Source of the DNA: Sorghum bicolor
Lineage: Eukaryota; Streptophyta; Magnoliopsida; Poales; Poaceae
Length of the DNA stretch: 64,000 nucleotides
Direction of reading: 5' to 3'
Assembly: GCF_000003195.3 (NCBI RefSeq)
Contig: NC_012870.2
Location: 53,216,049-53,280,048 of the forward strand
The notes below the pieces were generated by a model. The model was not told where the DNA came from, made no database searches, and saw only the letters and a list, made by a program, of their open reading frames with translations. The translations under genes and the position numbers were made by a program. Shown here in pieces: positions 43,001 to 54,598 of the stretch. Positions within the stretch are counted from its first letter, which is position 1. Every line of letters begins with the position of its first letter.

Positions 43001-43484
43001 ACAAAATAGTAGTGTTCGATGCGAGGCCATAGATGACAAAACTGGTGATATTATTACATACTTTGGCTTCATCGAGGACATATGGGAACTAGACTATGAT
43101 ACATTTCAGATCCCTGTGTTTCGATGTCAGTGGGTTGAAGATAAACATGTCACAGTGGATAATTACAGGGTCAGAGTTCTTGATCTAAGTAAGGTGGGAT
43201 ATAAAGATGACCCGTGGATCCTTGCTAATCGTGCTGCACAGGTTTTCTATGCTGAACAGATCCTTTCTAAGAATGAGAAGAAAAGTACCGACAAACCGAA
43301 GCATGTAGTTTTTCTAGGAAAGCAACAAGCAGTTGGAGTTGATGGTGTATCAGATCTGGAGGATTTTAACCAGTTCAGTGATATGTCCCTCTTTATGGAC
43401 CATCCTGTGAAGATAAAAATATTGAGCGAAGCATCCCATAGAGTTCTTTGCCATGGGTGTGCCCTGATGGACAAGGAAGAATAG
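40019..43484 (+). pseudogene. TNP2-type CACTA transposase, degraded
   Basis: Same domain order as at 484-3852. The N-terminal part (about 40020-40305, with CPCYDCRN and IWTKHGEG) is cut by several stops. The TNP2 core is open for 406 codons (40631-41851: VRFALCTDGMNPF, PGVDMEVFLEPLMEEM) and then hits TAG at 41849-41851. The VRHAIDGMHVQKN motif follows in the shifted piece at 41858-42070. DUF4218-like (FPPSFFDIMVHLVVHLV, 42248-42595) and DUF4216-like (YFGFIEDIWELDY, 42903-43484) parts lie in further broken pieces. Multiple stops and frameshifts rule out a functional protein. Confidence 0.9.
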
Positions 43485-43540
43485 TAGCGGCCTAGATTGT
43501 ATATGTGATTCATCATGTAAACTCTGGTATGAAATGTATA

Positions 43541-45330
43541 TGAATCTCACACAAACTTTATGAAACTATATGTGAGATCTGCGGATTTAGAACTACACTT
43601 TTGTAACGCTTTGTCAAATGCAAAAATGTTCTATGTATGAAATGTATATCTTGATGAGTGGAACAAACTTTGTATTCATGACTTTTCGAGTTGGGGACGT
43701 CTCGGGTTTCGAAAACGTGTGTGTAGCTGTGGAAATTTGAAATTTCAAATTTTGAGTGGTCCAAACTCTCTCAAATGAAAAGTTGACCATTATACACAAT
43801 GTGTATCTTGATGAGCTGGACAAACTTTGTATTCATGACTTTTGTATCTGAGACTACAAAGGGTCCGGTCAAAGTGACTTTTCAAAAAAAAAATCCAAGA
43901 TTTGACTTGGTCAAACTAGGCACTAAATGACCTCAAACGAAAAACTGTTGAATACATGGATGTTAGAGCTCCTCAAGATACACATTCCATACATAGGATA
44001 TTTTGGCATTTCGAAAAGGATTGGTAAACTCTAGTCACAAAGTCTTGAATCTCACACAAACTTTATGAAACTATATGTGACATCTGTGAATTTAGAACTA
44101 CACTTTTGTAACGCTTTGTCAAATGCAAAAATATTCTATGTATGAAATGTATATCTTGATGAGTGGAACAAACTTTGTATTCATGACTTTTCGAGGTGGG
44201 GCAATCTCGTGTTTCGAAAACGTGTGTGTAGCTGTATAAATTTGAAATTTCAAAATTAGAGTGGTCCAAACTCTCTCAGATGAAAAGTTGACTATTACAC
44301 ACAATGTGTATCTTGATGGGCTGGACAAACTTTGTATTCATGACTTTTGTATCTGAGACTATCAAGGGTCCGGTCAAAGTGACTTTTCAGAAAAAAAATC
44401 TAAGATTTGACTTGGTCAAACTAGGTCAAACTAGACACTAAATGACCTTAAATAAAAAACTTTTGAATACATGGGTGTTAGGCTCCTCAAGATACACATT
44501 CCATACATAGGATATTTTGGCATTTGGGAAAGGATTGGTAAACTCTAGTCACAAAGTCTTGAATCTCAAACAAACTTTATGAAACTATATGTGAGATCTG
44601 TGGATTTAGAACTACACTTTTGTAACGCTTTGTCAAATGCAAAAATATTCTATGTATGAAATGTATATTTTGATGAGTGGAACAAACTTTGTATTCATGA
44701 CTTTTCGAGTTGGGGACGTCTTGGGTTTCGAAAACGTGTAAATTTGAGTGGTCCAAACTCTCTCAGATAAAAAGTTGACCATTACACACAATGTGTATCT
44801 TGATGAGCTGGACAAACTTTGTATTCATGACTTTTGTATCTGAGAATACCAAGGGTCCGGTCAAAGTGACTTTTGAGAAAAAAAATCCAAGATTTGACTT
44901 GGTCAAACTAGGTCAAACTAGGCACTAAATGACCTCAAATGAAAAACTTTTGAATATATGGGTGTTAGAGCTCCTCAAGATACACATTCCATACATAGGA
45001 TATTTTGGCATTTGGGAAAGGATTAGTAAACTTTAGTCACAAAGTCTTCAATCTCACACAAACTTTACGAAACTATATGTGAGACTTGTGGATTTAGAAC
45101 TACACTTTTGAAACGCTTTGTGAAATGCAAAAATGTCCTATGTATGAAATGTATATCTTGATGAGTGGAACAAAATTTGTATCCATGACTTTTCAAGTTG
45201 GGGACGTCTTGGGTTTCGAAAACGTATGTGTAGCTGTGGAAATCTGAAATTTCAAAATCTGACTTAGTCAAACTAGGCACTAAATGACCTCAAATGAAAA
45301 AGTTTTGAATACACAGGAGTTAGAGCTCAT
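43541..45330 (+). repeat. Tandem array of about 505-bp units downstream of the CACTA2 transposase
   Basis: The phrase TGAATCTCACACAAACTTTA starts near 43541, 44046, 44560 and 45048, at spacings of 505, 514 and 488 bp. Each unit contains CAAACTTTGTATTCATGAC and GACTTGGTCAAACTAGG. The last unit is partial. Related phrases occur at the left edge of the window, after the CACTA-L transposase. Confidence 0.9.
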
Positions 45331-45560
45331 CAAGCTCTACCTTTCATACAATATGCAATATGCATTTGAAATTTAAAATAATATCATTATACAAATAATA
45401 TATAAACAATATAATTATATTATAATATCATTATACAAATAATATATAAACAATATAATTATGTTACAAATATAGAATATAGAAATAATTATGTTAAAAT
45501 TTTATTATATTATAATATCAATATGCACAAAAATATAGAAAATAATAATAAAAAAAATTA
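45331..45560. repeat. AT-rich region between the CACTA2 array and GC-rich leader
   Basis: Short direct repeats of ATATCATTATACAAATAATATATAAACAATATAATTAT-type sequence, in two adjacent copies at about 45380-45460. No coding potential. Confidence 0.6.
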
Positions 45561-45569
45561 TAAAATTTT

Positions 45570-46180
45570 TGTACAGGCGGGTGGTATTGACCACCGCCTA
45601 TATAGTGCTATTTCTACAGGTGGTGGTCAATGCCAACCACCAGCCTCTAGAAAGCATTTCTACAGGCGGTGGTCAATGTGAACCGCCTCTAGAAATATCG
45701 CCCTTATATAGGTCGTGGCCAGTCTCGAAAATTTTTAAGTCTCGAAGGCGCCAGTTCTATTCAAAGTGACGTCGGCAGCGCTGCCAAAATTTATCGCCGC
45801 CGCCCTTCTCCTCTGCCACCAGTCGAGGTAAGCTCGCCGGCGTCACTTCTTTACTGCTGCGCGTGGGGCGGGTGCGGCTGCACGCGCGTGGGGGCTGATG
45901 CGGGAGGCAAAGAGCGCGGTGGCCGCAGCTCGAGGGTGGAGGCAGAGAGCGCGGCAGCCGCAGCTCGCCGGCGGCGACGGCCAGTGCGGCCGGGCGCAGG
46001 GAGGCAGGGTCGAGGCTGGGCGCAGGGAGACACGGGGAGTCGAGCGAGGCGGCCGGGGCAGCAGCGTCGGGGCCACCTGGTGGGTGGTGTTCACCCGAGG
46101 CGGCGGCAGCGGCGGCGTTGCGGCCGGTGGAGAGGGCGAGGGAGAGAGGGAGGGGGAGGGGCAGGGGCCTGTTTTTTTAT
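45570..46180 (+). mobile_element. Fragment resembling the 5' end of another CACTA element
   Basis: Palindromic repeats of TCTACAGGCGGTGGTCAATG / TTGACCACCGCCT type (45570-45695) are followed by a TATATAGG box (about 45713), a short leader ending at GTCGAG|GTAAGC (about 45827) and a GC-rich stretch of about 330 bp. The order subterminal repeats, TATA, leader, GT donor is that of a CACTA 5' end, but no CACTA terminus or transposase is visible. It could instead be part of the CACTA2 3' end. Confidence 0.35.
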
Positions 46181-46796
46181 TTTTCTTATTTTTTATTTTT
46201 CTTATATGATGTATATGATATATATGATGTATAATTGTCCTAAATAATTATTAATTGTCCTAAATAAATGTATATGATGTATTATTAATTATTAATTGTC
46301 CTAAATAATTATTAATTGTTCTAAATAATTATTAATTATTATTTGTCCTAAATAAATGTATATGATGTTTTATTTTTCTTATAATTATTAATTGTCCTAA
46401 ATAATTGTCATAAATAAATTATTAATTATTTTATGATGTATAATTTCTTTTTTATAATACAATTATTTATAACGCAATTATTACAATGCAATTATATATA
46501 TATATATATAAATAATAAACAATTTTAATATTTACTTTTAATTTAAGTGTCTATGTATATACATTATGCATATGCTAAGTAGTTATTATTTCTTTTTTAT
46601 AATGCAATTATTTATAATTTAATTATTTACAATGCAATTTTTTTATATATATATGTATGTATAAAAATAATAAATAATTAATATTTACTTTTAGTTTAAG
46701 TGTCTATGTATATACATTACGCATATGCTAAGTAGTTATTATTTCTTTTTGATAATACAATTATTTATAATGCAATTATTTACAATGCAATTATAT
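46181..46796. repeat. AT-rich repeats preceding element C
   Basis: Short units of AATTATTAATTGTCCTAAAT occur several times (about 46225-46420). After them a 153-bp unit is duplicated: TTTACTTTTA(A/G)TTTAAGTG starts at 46531 and 46684. No genes. Element C begins at 46797. Confidence 0.75.
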
Positions 46797-48533
46797 TGTT
46801 GGCGTTTCTTAGTGAAACCACTAAAGATAGAGTTTGAGTCCATCCCTAATTATAACACTAGAAACGTTCTTGGCATATCCTAACCACCATCACTTCATAA
46901 TGATAACCCAAGGCTCCTTACGGCGCGGGCCTGGGCAATGCAGTCTGGTACTGATGATTAGTAATGTCTGATTGGCCTTCCTAACCATCCTTACTTACGA
47001 TATGTAAAGTTGTGGCCCGGCGCCGGGTGAGTGCACAAGGATTACAATCTTAAGTAAAGGTACTTAGGTACGCCAATCGATAGGTCAGTATGAAATTAAG
47101 AATAACTTTGCAAGCGCACAGAACTATCATTGTAGCATTTCAACCCGTAAATGGGTGTCGTATTTATAATTCCCGTAGGAAGGCATTTATATCTAGCATG
47201 GTTATAACATGATTACTTATTAAAATGCATGGTAGGTATAGAGTAAACAGGGGTAAGATATGATATTTGGAGATAGTGGACACACATCTGGGTCATCCTC
47301 AAGGATAAAAGATAAAATAAAGAATAAAAGAATATAAGTACTGAGCAGGCATGGTTCGTATATAACTGTGCTAAGAACTGTTAGTAAGTCATCTAACTAG
47401 CATGTCTAGAGATAGGATCAGGTTTGAGATGATAGGGAGATCCCCATAGCTGGTCTGCCAGCAAATAGAGACTTTACATGACTCCTACTGAATATTCGAA
47501 CGTGGGGGAATACAAAGGATGAGAGGGCTGTCACCACCTTGCCACCTACACCTCTGCCCGTGGGATACCCGCATATCCACTGATCTCCGCATACCTCAAC
47601 ACCATGTTCACGTATTTGGAAACAACTCTTAACCCCCGCGGGCCCCAACCCTTCGGATTGACAGGCTAGGTTAAGAGCAACCAGAACGGCCCAGTGAACC
47701 ATCATCTCATCCCTAATTCTACTTCTATTCATATAAGTTAGATGAATGATGAAGAACAGGGATGAATATATCAAGGACATAGCACAAGAACTAAGAACTA
47801 GTTCATATACTATGAACATGGTATAGACATAACTATACTCTAGTTCATAAGCACAATTGTATAAAGATAACAAGAACTTGCTCATGGAAGAAGATTGATT
47901 ATGATTCATACCAAGAGGATCCTTTCTTCCTAGGAGACAAGCTCTCCTTGGTAGCTCTTGCCTTGCTCTACTACTAGTCTAATACTAAAGATACAAGTGA
48001 GAGGTGTGAGGAAATGTAGACTCCAAATGATGTGTGTTTTACAAATGAGGGGGAGCCATCTATTTATAGACCAACTAGGACGGTTCGGGGGATCTAAATA
48101 TGGTAGTAGGTGAAACCATCCTATGCATAGCGGCATGCAACCGCCAGAGAAAGGTGGGGCCGGTTTGGCGCCACCAAGGTTGCGCCCGCAACCAGGTGCA
48201 GCCGCAACCTGGTGGGCCCCACCTGGCCACCGCCTTCGCGTGGCTTGCTCCCTGCTGGACCTCCTTTGCTGCTTCATTTACGATTGGGTCCAGTTCGATG
48301 TTGAAGGTGAGCTTCTTATTTATTTTTGATTGCGCACTTGTGAATTCGTCTTTTGCGCTTTCTTTATTTTATTGTTTTCTTCCACTTGTCACATTATAAA
48401 TCCTGCAAAACAAAATACCATGGTACAAGTGGAACTATGTCAATAGCAAAAGCATCTGTGATTTAAATATGTTTATTCCTCTTCTTTTTAGTCTAAGTTG
48501 GCAGTTTAAAATCCTCCATAGTGACTGCCAACA
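46797..48533 (-). repeat. C 3' LTR (complete copy)
   Basis: 1737 bp. On the minus strand a TATA box TATAAATA lies at 48068-48061, preceded upstream by the GC-rich block at 48181-48222 (direct repeats of GCAACC(A/T)GG and GTGGGGCCCACC). A near copy of this block stands before the internal ORF. Confidence 0.9.
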
Positions 48534-50114
48534 AGACCCCCAAGCTTAACCTTTGCTCGTCCCGGGCAAATAATTAAGTATGGTTGTTGATTAGGAGTTG
48601 CTACTATGCCGATATAATTCAGGAGTGTCATGCTTATAACAAAGCATTCATTCGCAATTTAAATAGTTGGCATACTATCCACTCTTTACCTTAATTTCCC
48701 ATGGGGCTTTTAGCTTCTCCAAATTCTTGGGTGGTTGCAAGATAGAACAGTTGTAACAGACTCACCAATCATTCATCTTTTGATAGACTATCAATCCGGA
48801 GGTTTTTTATAAGTTTTGCAAAATAAATGAGTTCCTCGAATGATTCTCTCAATCGCTCAATGTGTATGAAATCCTTACCAAAGGCATTATGTGATTGAAT
48901 TTAAACCTTACCACTAAGGCTGAGAGTGGAGTTTTGGGCAGGTATAAAGGTGGGCGTACTTACGGCACTTGTATTGCTCAGTCAAAGCCCGGACCATGAG
49001 GAGATACAAATCATACACCTTGATTGAGATGTGCAAGTGTGTGGAGTACGAGGAATTGGTGGAAATCCTAATTCTAAATATTCTTGGTCACTCCTTTGCA
49101 TCATGACTCTCGTTTATTTGGAGGATAAGAGAGAGAGGAAGAGGAAAACATATGGGCTCAATCTCTTAATAATAATTGTTTTTCATGACGGGGACTTTTG
49201 ATTTTTTTTCTTTCTTTCCTGTCTATGCCTTTTTGGCTTTTCCCTTTGGATATATTTTTTTTCAACTATAGCCCATATGTCTTGATGAATGGAATCAGAG
49301 AAATTTAAAGAGATGTCATGAGGACAAAAAGTAAGGAGTGAATTTGGGGATGCGCAAATCTCAGGATGAGAGTTTGGCATTTTTATTTGGTGGAAAGCTA
49401 AGGCACAACTCTCAGGATAAGAGTTGGCAAAAAAAATTTTGGTGGATGGAAGGGTGCATGTTGTGCGCGACTTCTCAGTGTAAGAGTCGGCTTTATTTGG
49501 TGGGTGTAAGTGAATCTCAATCATGGGTGCATGACCATAATCTCACTCTAGGATCTCAGAGATTTGACCCGACTCAAAGTTCCGCAAGCCGCATATGACT
49601 AAAGGTTTTAAGAACTGAGTAACAAGTCATCTGGTCTTGGTAGGTATTTCATAATCATTGAGGAACCCTTTGTTTTAAATTTTTGAAAAGAAAACTCTGG
49701 ATGTCAAGTTTCTCTTAAGACAAAGTCATAGCAAAATCTATTTGTACCATATCATGTCTCGCAACAACTTAGAAAAGGATCATGCATTCGCAACCCACAA
49801 GATTTCAAGTTTTCAGAATAGAACATTTTTAGCCAACAAACTTAAATCTTGATGAAGACTAAGTTATAACTTAGACACTAAAGAATTATAGACAAAGCAA
49901 CTATTCATCATTTCAGCAGAAGAGCAACTAGCATATTAAAACATATGAGATAGAAATTATATATATATATATATAAAGAAAAGAGTGCTGAAAATTAAAT
50001 ACTAAAATTGAAGTGCAAGAAAATAAGATACATGTTACCTCTACGGGGGTTCTCCCCCAAGCTAGCTTATTGCTGTGGTCCCTGGAAAAATCCAATAGAC
50101 CGTAGCAATGCCAA
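48534..50114 (-). other. C 3' untranslated region with polypurine tract
   Basis: No credible gene. At the LTR edge the minus strand reads AAGCTTGGGGGTCT, the likely plus-strand primer. CTCAG.(A/G)TAAGAGT-type units recur at 49360, 49411 and 49474. The LTR-proximal part (AAGCTTA.CCTTTGCTCGTCCC) is shared with D at 56280. Confidence 0.7.
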
Positions 50115-51548
50115 CTACTCCTCGTGCCGTCGACGGTTTGCGTCCTCCATGTCCACGAAGCTCTGCTGGGTCTGGTGATGCCACTGGGTGGAAGTCTGGA
50201 TGTGGGCATTCAGCGTACCCTGGATCTGTCTTTGCTGGAGCTCCCGTCCACCCATGCGAGTGTTGAGGGAGTCTAGGGTGACCTGAGGGCGAATAGGATG
50301 TGGCATGTCTTCTTCATCTAGGGTGTGCTCCTGATGTGGTTGCCCAGATCCTCCAGCTTCGTGTGAATGCTGTCCCCTGGAACCTCCTACTGCGTACATC
50401 TTCTGTTAGCCTGAGCCTCCTGCCTCATATGGTGAAGGATCATACCCCATACCATAACCATACCTAGGGGTGAACCCAGGTGTGGTCATAGTTGGGGACC
50501 ATCCCCTCTCTGGTGCAGCTGGTGCTGGTGTAGGCTAGGTTGGCTGAGCTTGCTGTGCTGCGTCCTCTTGCCTCATCCTGCGTGATTCCCTGTGAGAAGC
50601 AGAACTCCTACGAGCTTCTTCTTTCTCAACAAGCTCGAAGGTGAGAGATGGGCAAGTATATAAAGCGAGATCCGGGTTAGGTAACGGAATCTCGTTTATA
50701 TATCCCAGAAAATAAAACACAAAGCCATTTCAGGATGCATTGCGCTTGATCACAGGGGCTTGTGCCAGATAACGCTCATTAATCATGATGCGAGGAGAGG
50801 TAAGGTAAACAATAGAATTAGCAGCCTGTGGATTAACACTAGCAGCAAGACGAGTGATGAGTGAAGTGCACAAGATAGGTGTGGCAGTTTTAAAAGAATG
50901 CAGCCAATGCTTAACAATTTCATAAACAGGTGCAACTTTGATTTTCTTAAGCATGGCATAAAGCATCTTCATCTGAAGATCCAAAACCAGATGGGTATCA
51001 TCCCTAGAGAAAAAAGAACAAGCAAGCCAGAAACTATGACGATTATAACCAGAGAGGGAAAAATCCAAATTGATAGAGCAGCGCGCATTAAAGCCTAAGT
51101 GTGCCGCCACATCTTTCGAGAAGAGAGAGTACTCAATGCCAAAGCAACGGAAAAAAATACCATTGTCGACGATTTGCAGAGTGCCCAAAAATTGGATCGT
51201 CAGAAGACGTGATCCAAGCTCATGAACGGGGGCAACTCGGCTCCAACCAACATGCTCAAAAACGGTATTAAATTCTACATCTATACCTATCTGTTTGAGG
51301 AAGACGGGGTCAAAAGTCGGCGAGTGTAGGAATACGCGTTCCTTCAGGAGCTCGTACGCCTGCTTCTCCCGATCACTCTCCAAGTCGATGAAGGGGGCGT
51401 CGGCTTCGTTGATGGCGTGGCCTGTGAGCGTCTCCGCTTCATCTTGAGATGGTTGGCCCTCTTGTGCAGGAGCACTCGAGCTGGATCCCCTGCGCGAGCG
51501 ACGACCTCTCCGGAGTAGCCCAGAAACTTGATCACCGGTTCCACTCAT
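50115..51548 (-). pseudogene. Athila-type ORF in element C (ATHILA ORF-1-like), three in-frame stops
   Basis: The ATG at 51548 opens a frame that runs to 50115 except for stops at about 50730, 50535 and 50405. The N-terminus is basic (LLRRGRRSRRG). The central part aligns with the D ORF (GSRLLTIQFLGTLQ, AHLGF, CTSLITRLA, LPNPDL), and the C-terminus is Gln/His-rich and possibly coiled coil. I assign it to the Athila ORF1-like family from memory of the pattern; its function is unknown, and env-like or nucleic-acid-binding roles have been proposed for such ORFs. An internal promoter-like block lies upstream (51700-51850). Confidence 0.7.
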
Positions 51549-51699
51549 GGTGGGTAGCTAGCACTTTGAGCTTGAGCAAGAGGTTGTGCAGATTTTTCTT
51601 GCACAAAAGCTTATGTGGACAAGAGTGAAGAATGGTGGAGCAAGTGGAAGATGGTGGGAGTAAAGAAAATATGAATGTGAGAGGGGTGAGGTGCTCCAC

Positions 51700-51850
51700 C
51701 CAGGATCCTCTCTATTTATAGAGCTGATCGCAGGCGCGGGAGCCCCCTCCACAACGGTCACTAGCCGTTGCCAGAAGGCGGCGGCCAGTAGCCGTTGGGC
51801 AGGGTGCGGCCGCAACCAGGTGCGCCAGCAACCTGGTGGGCCCCACTCTA
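51700..51850 (-). promoter_or_regulatory. Internal LTR-like promoter of element C
   Basis: On the minus strand a TATA box (TATAAATA, 51719-51712) lies about 165 bp before the ORF start at 51548. The 42-bp block 51805-51846 matches the LTR block 48181-48222 at about 37 of 42 positions by eye, in the same orientation and order relative to TATA. Pyrimidine-rich sequence after TATA (CCTCAC.CCTCTCAC) also resembles that after the LTR TATA. Confidence 0.6.
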
Positions 51851-52348
51851 CCTCCCCTTTTGGCTGCGCCCTCCAACGGCTACTCCAAGGGAGTAGTCGG
51901 TTGCTGATGGGTCTGGTTCGAAAACTTGCTCCAGATCTTGATTTTCCACAAATTTATTCCAAACTTTTTATTTTTCAAAAATAAAATAAAAATAAGATTT
52001 GAAAATCTAAAAGCCTCTAAAAACAAGAAATGATTTTTATAAGATTTTTGGAGAAATTTTATTTTAGACTAAAACAAGGAATTTTATAAAATGAGAGAGA
52101 GGTAGAAAGTAAAATATTTTTATATACTTTTATAAAGATAAAAACTCTTCTTCTCTTTTTTTCAAGGAGGATTAGAATATAATACCTAAGTGGGGGCACC
52201 TGCTCCAAGCTTGGATGATAGTGCGGGCCTATCACATACAAATTCTTTCCTTATATATATATATATAAATATGTTTTTTCTGATAAATACCGAAGACCTT
52301 TCGGCAAGGGCACAACGTTTATAGTCCGTTGGCGAGACTCTTCTTCCT

Positions 52349-53633
52349 TCATTGCCTTGTAGCTACATGAACAAACTCAGAGGAAGGTTCGGGTTGCCCC
52401 GGAATCTTCCCCGTGTCGTTAACAGGGATAGAAGCAGCTATCTGAGCCATCTGTGTTTCTATCATTTTATTAAAGCTAGCTTGATTTTTAACAGATGAAG
52501 AAAGAGCTTCAAGCTTAGCATTTATATTTTCAAAAACTTTGTCGTTAAAGGACAGCTTCTTGGTAAGATTCTCATTGATCTTAGCTTGTCCCAGAACGAG
52601 ATCTTTCAAGGATGGTTGATTTGAAAAAGAGTTTGAGAAGTTATTACCTTGTGGGCGGTGCTGATTGTACCACCCACTGTTACCCTGCTGAGGTGGCCTA
52701 TACCCGTTGTTGACGAATGAAGCTTCTTCTTGGGTCTCAGGGCAATTGTTCCCTGAGTGGCCATTGTCACCACATACTTCACACGATGTGTGTGAGTCTA
52801 TGGCTTGGACGGTGTTGGTATTGATTATCGTGTCGTCCATCTTCTGTAATAGCAAGTCAATTTTTGCGGCCAACTCCGTCTCCTTGGCGGACTCTGAGCC
52901 TTTTTGTGTTTTCCTTCCTTCTCCCCAACTTTGGTTCGCCACCATCTTCTCGATGAGGGCGGTAGCTTGGGCAATGTTGAGAGAAAGGAAGGCACCTCCA
53001 GCTGCGGCATCAACGTGCCCCTTTGACATGGCCGTAAGGCCTTCGTAGAAGTTCTGGAGGACTAGCCAGTCTTCCATTCCATGATGAGGACAGACCCGGA
53101 TGTACTCCTGGAGCCTTTCCCATGCTTCGAGGATGGACTCCAGTGAAGACTGCTAGAAGTTGGAGATCTTCCCCCTTAGAGCACTGGTTTTTCTCATGGG
53201 GAAAAACTTAGCGAGGAATGTCGCGGAACACTTGTTCCAGGTGTCTACAGCTTCCTTGTTCTGGTAGAACCACTGTTTCGCCTTTACCGTGAGAAAGGAA
53301 ACAGACGGAGCCTGATGCTGTCTTGTGCGACGTCTTTGATGACGATAGTGTCGCACAACTCAAGGAAGTGCTGAAGGTGAGCGTTGGCATCTTTGCTTGG
53401 CAAGCCACAGAACTGACTTGCCTGCACCATCGAGATGAGGCCAGTACGTTGGCAACAGCGGGAGTAGAGTAGTCACGGAGAGTCTTGGCCATCGCGAAAA
53501 GTACGGTTGGTGCAGGTGTGATTGGTTTGTCTGTCGGTGACATAGCAGAGGATGAAGTGATGAATGCCTTTTTCTTCCCTACTAGTTTCTCTGGATTGCT
53601 GAGGAAGTTGTCCGGCAGGTCAAAACCAGTCAT
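52349..53633 (-). pseudogene. Athila-like gag in element C, frameshifted
   Basis: The N-terminus is open from 53633, then a frame change at about 53440 and a stop near 53155 break it. The main piece, 53077-52349, has GMEDW...FYEGL, a zinc knuckle CEVCGDNGHSGNNC and a coiled-coil-like tail. The Gag core (RLRLFPFSRG, KQWFYQNKEAVDTWNK) lies in the shifted frame. It is homologous to the D gag at 61018-61848. No protease domain follows. Confidence 0.75.
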
Positions 53634-53756
53634 ACACTATCCTGTTTTCATTCCAATAAAAAGTCGGAAGAAAACAGCAAAGTTAGCCTGTTTAAACTAT
53701 GACTACCCATTCTTATTATGCAATCAATGTTATTTCCAGCAAGATGTTAAATGCCT

Positions 53757-53774
53757 TCCCCGGCAACGGCGCCA
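53757..53774 (-). promoter_or_regulatory. C primer-binding site (tRNA-Asp type)
   Basis: The minus strand reads TGGCGCCGTTGCCGGGGA, eight bases inside the 5' LTR. It fits the 3' end of plant tRNA-Asp, the usual Athila primer. Confidence 0.75.
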
Positions 53775-53782
53775 GAAATGCT

Positions 53783-54598
53783 TGTTGGCGTTTCTTAGCG
53801 AAACCACTAAAGATAGAGTTTGAGTCCATCCCTAATGATACCACTAGAAACGTTCTTGGCATATCCTAACCACCATCACTTCAGAATGATAACCCCAGGC
53901 TCCTTACGACACGGGCCTAGGCAGTGCAGTCTGGTATTGATGATTAGTAATGCCAGATTGGCCTTCCTAACCATCTTTACTTACGACATGCAAAGTTGTG
54001 GCCCGGCGCCGGGTGAGTGCACAAGGATTACAATCTTAAGTAAAGGTACTTAGGTACGCCAATCGATAGCTCAGTATGAAATAAGAATAACTCTGCAAGC
54101 GCACAGAACTATCATTGTAGCATTTCAACCCGTAAGTGGGTGTCGTATTTATAATTCCCGTAGGAAGGCATTTATATCTAGCATGGTTATAACATGATTA
54201 CTTATTAAAATGCATGGTAGGTATAGAGTAAACAGGGGTAAGATATGATATTTGGAGATAGTGGACACACATCTGGGTCATCCTCAAGGATAAAAGATAA
54301 AATAAAGAATAAAAGAATATAACTACCGAGTAGGCATGGTTCGTATATAACTGTGCTAAGAACTGTTAGTAAGTCATCTAACTGGCATGTCTAGAGATAG
54401 GATCAGGTTTGAGATGATAGGGAGATCCCCATAGTTGGTCTGCCATCAAATAGAGACTTTACATGACTCCTACCGAATATCCGAACTTGGGGGAATACGA
54501 AGGATGACAGGGTTGTCACCACCCTGCCACCTACCCCTCTGCCCGTGGGATACCCGCATATCCAGTGATCTCCACATACCTGAACACCATGTTCATGT
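53783..54598 (-). repeat. C 5' LTR, cut by insertion of X
   Basis: Closely matches 46797 to about 47613 and then stops exactly where X begins (54599). The five bases CATGT before X are the expected target copy; the corresponding place in the intact LTR reads CACGT. Confidence 0.85.

Larger units (their letters stand above)
38942..45360 (+). mobile_element. CACTA2: second CACTA element, transposase decayed; 3' end not found
   Basis: The left terminus is CACTAGTACACAAAGG at 38942. Subterminal repeats of the form ACAGGCGGTTCACATAAC / GTTATGTGAACCGCCTGT occupy about 38985-39215. A promoter, a spliced leader, a TNP2 pseudogene and a 3' tandem array follow. No matching right terminus (CCTTTGTGTACTAGTG) was found by eye, so the right border is approximate. 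Confidence 0.8.
46797..54598 (-). mobile_element. C: Athila-like Ty3-gypsy element without pol, interrupted by X and D
   Basis: Minus-oriented. The 3' LTR is 46797-48533 and the 5' LTR starts at 53783. LTR ends are TGTTGGC...GCCAACA. The primer site at 53757-53774 reads TGGCGCCGTTGCCGGGGA on the minus strand, fitting plant tRNA-Asp as in Athila elements. The internal 5.2 kb encodes a broken gag and a broken Athila-type ORF, with no protease, reverse transcriptase or integrase. The 5' LTR is cut at 54598, where element X begins; the rest should lie beyond the window. Confidence 0.85.

Noticed and set aside
43541..45330. CRISPR-like array
   Set aside because: Units are about 500 bp, AT-rich and diverged, in a plant transposon context; there are no short direct repeats with unique spacers.
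45843..46247. Ala/Arg/Gly-rich frames in the GC-rich block
   Set aside because: Low-complexity translation of GC-rich leader DNA, open on both strands, with no recognisable domain.
47418..47909. 163-residue minus-strand frame
   Set aside because: It lies inside the element C LTR and has no recognisable domain.
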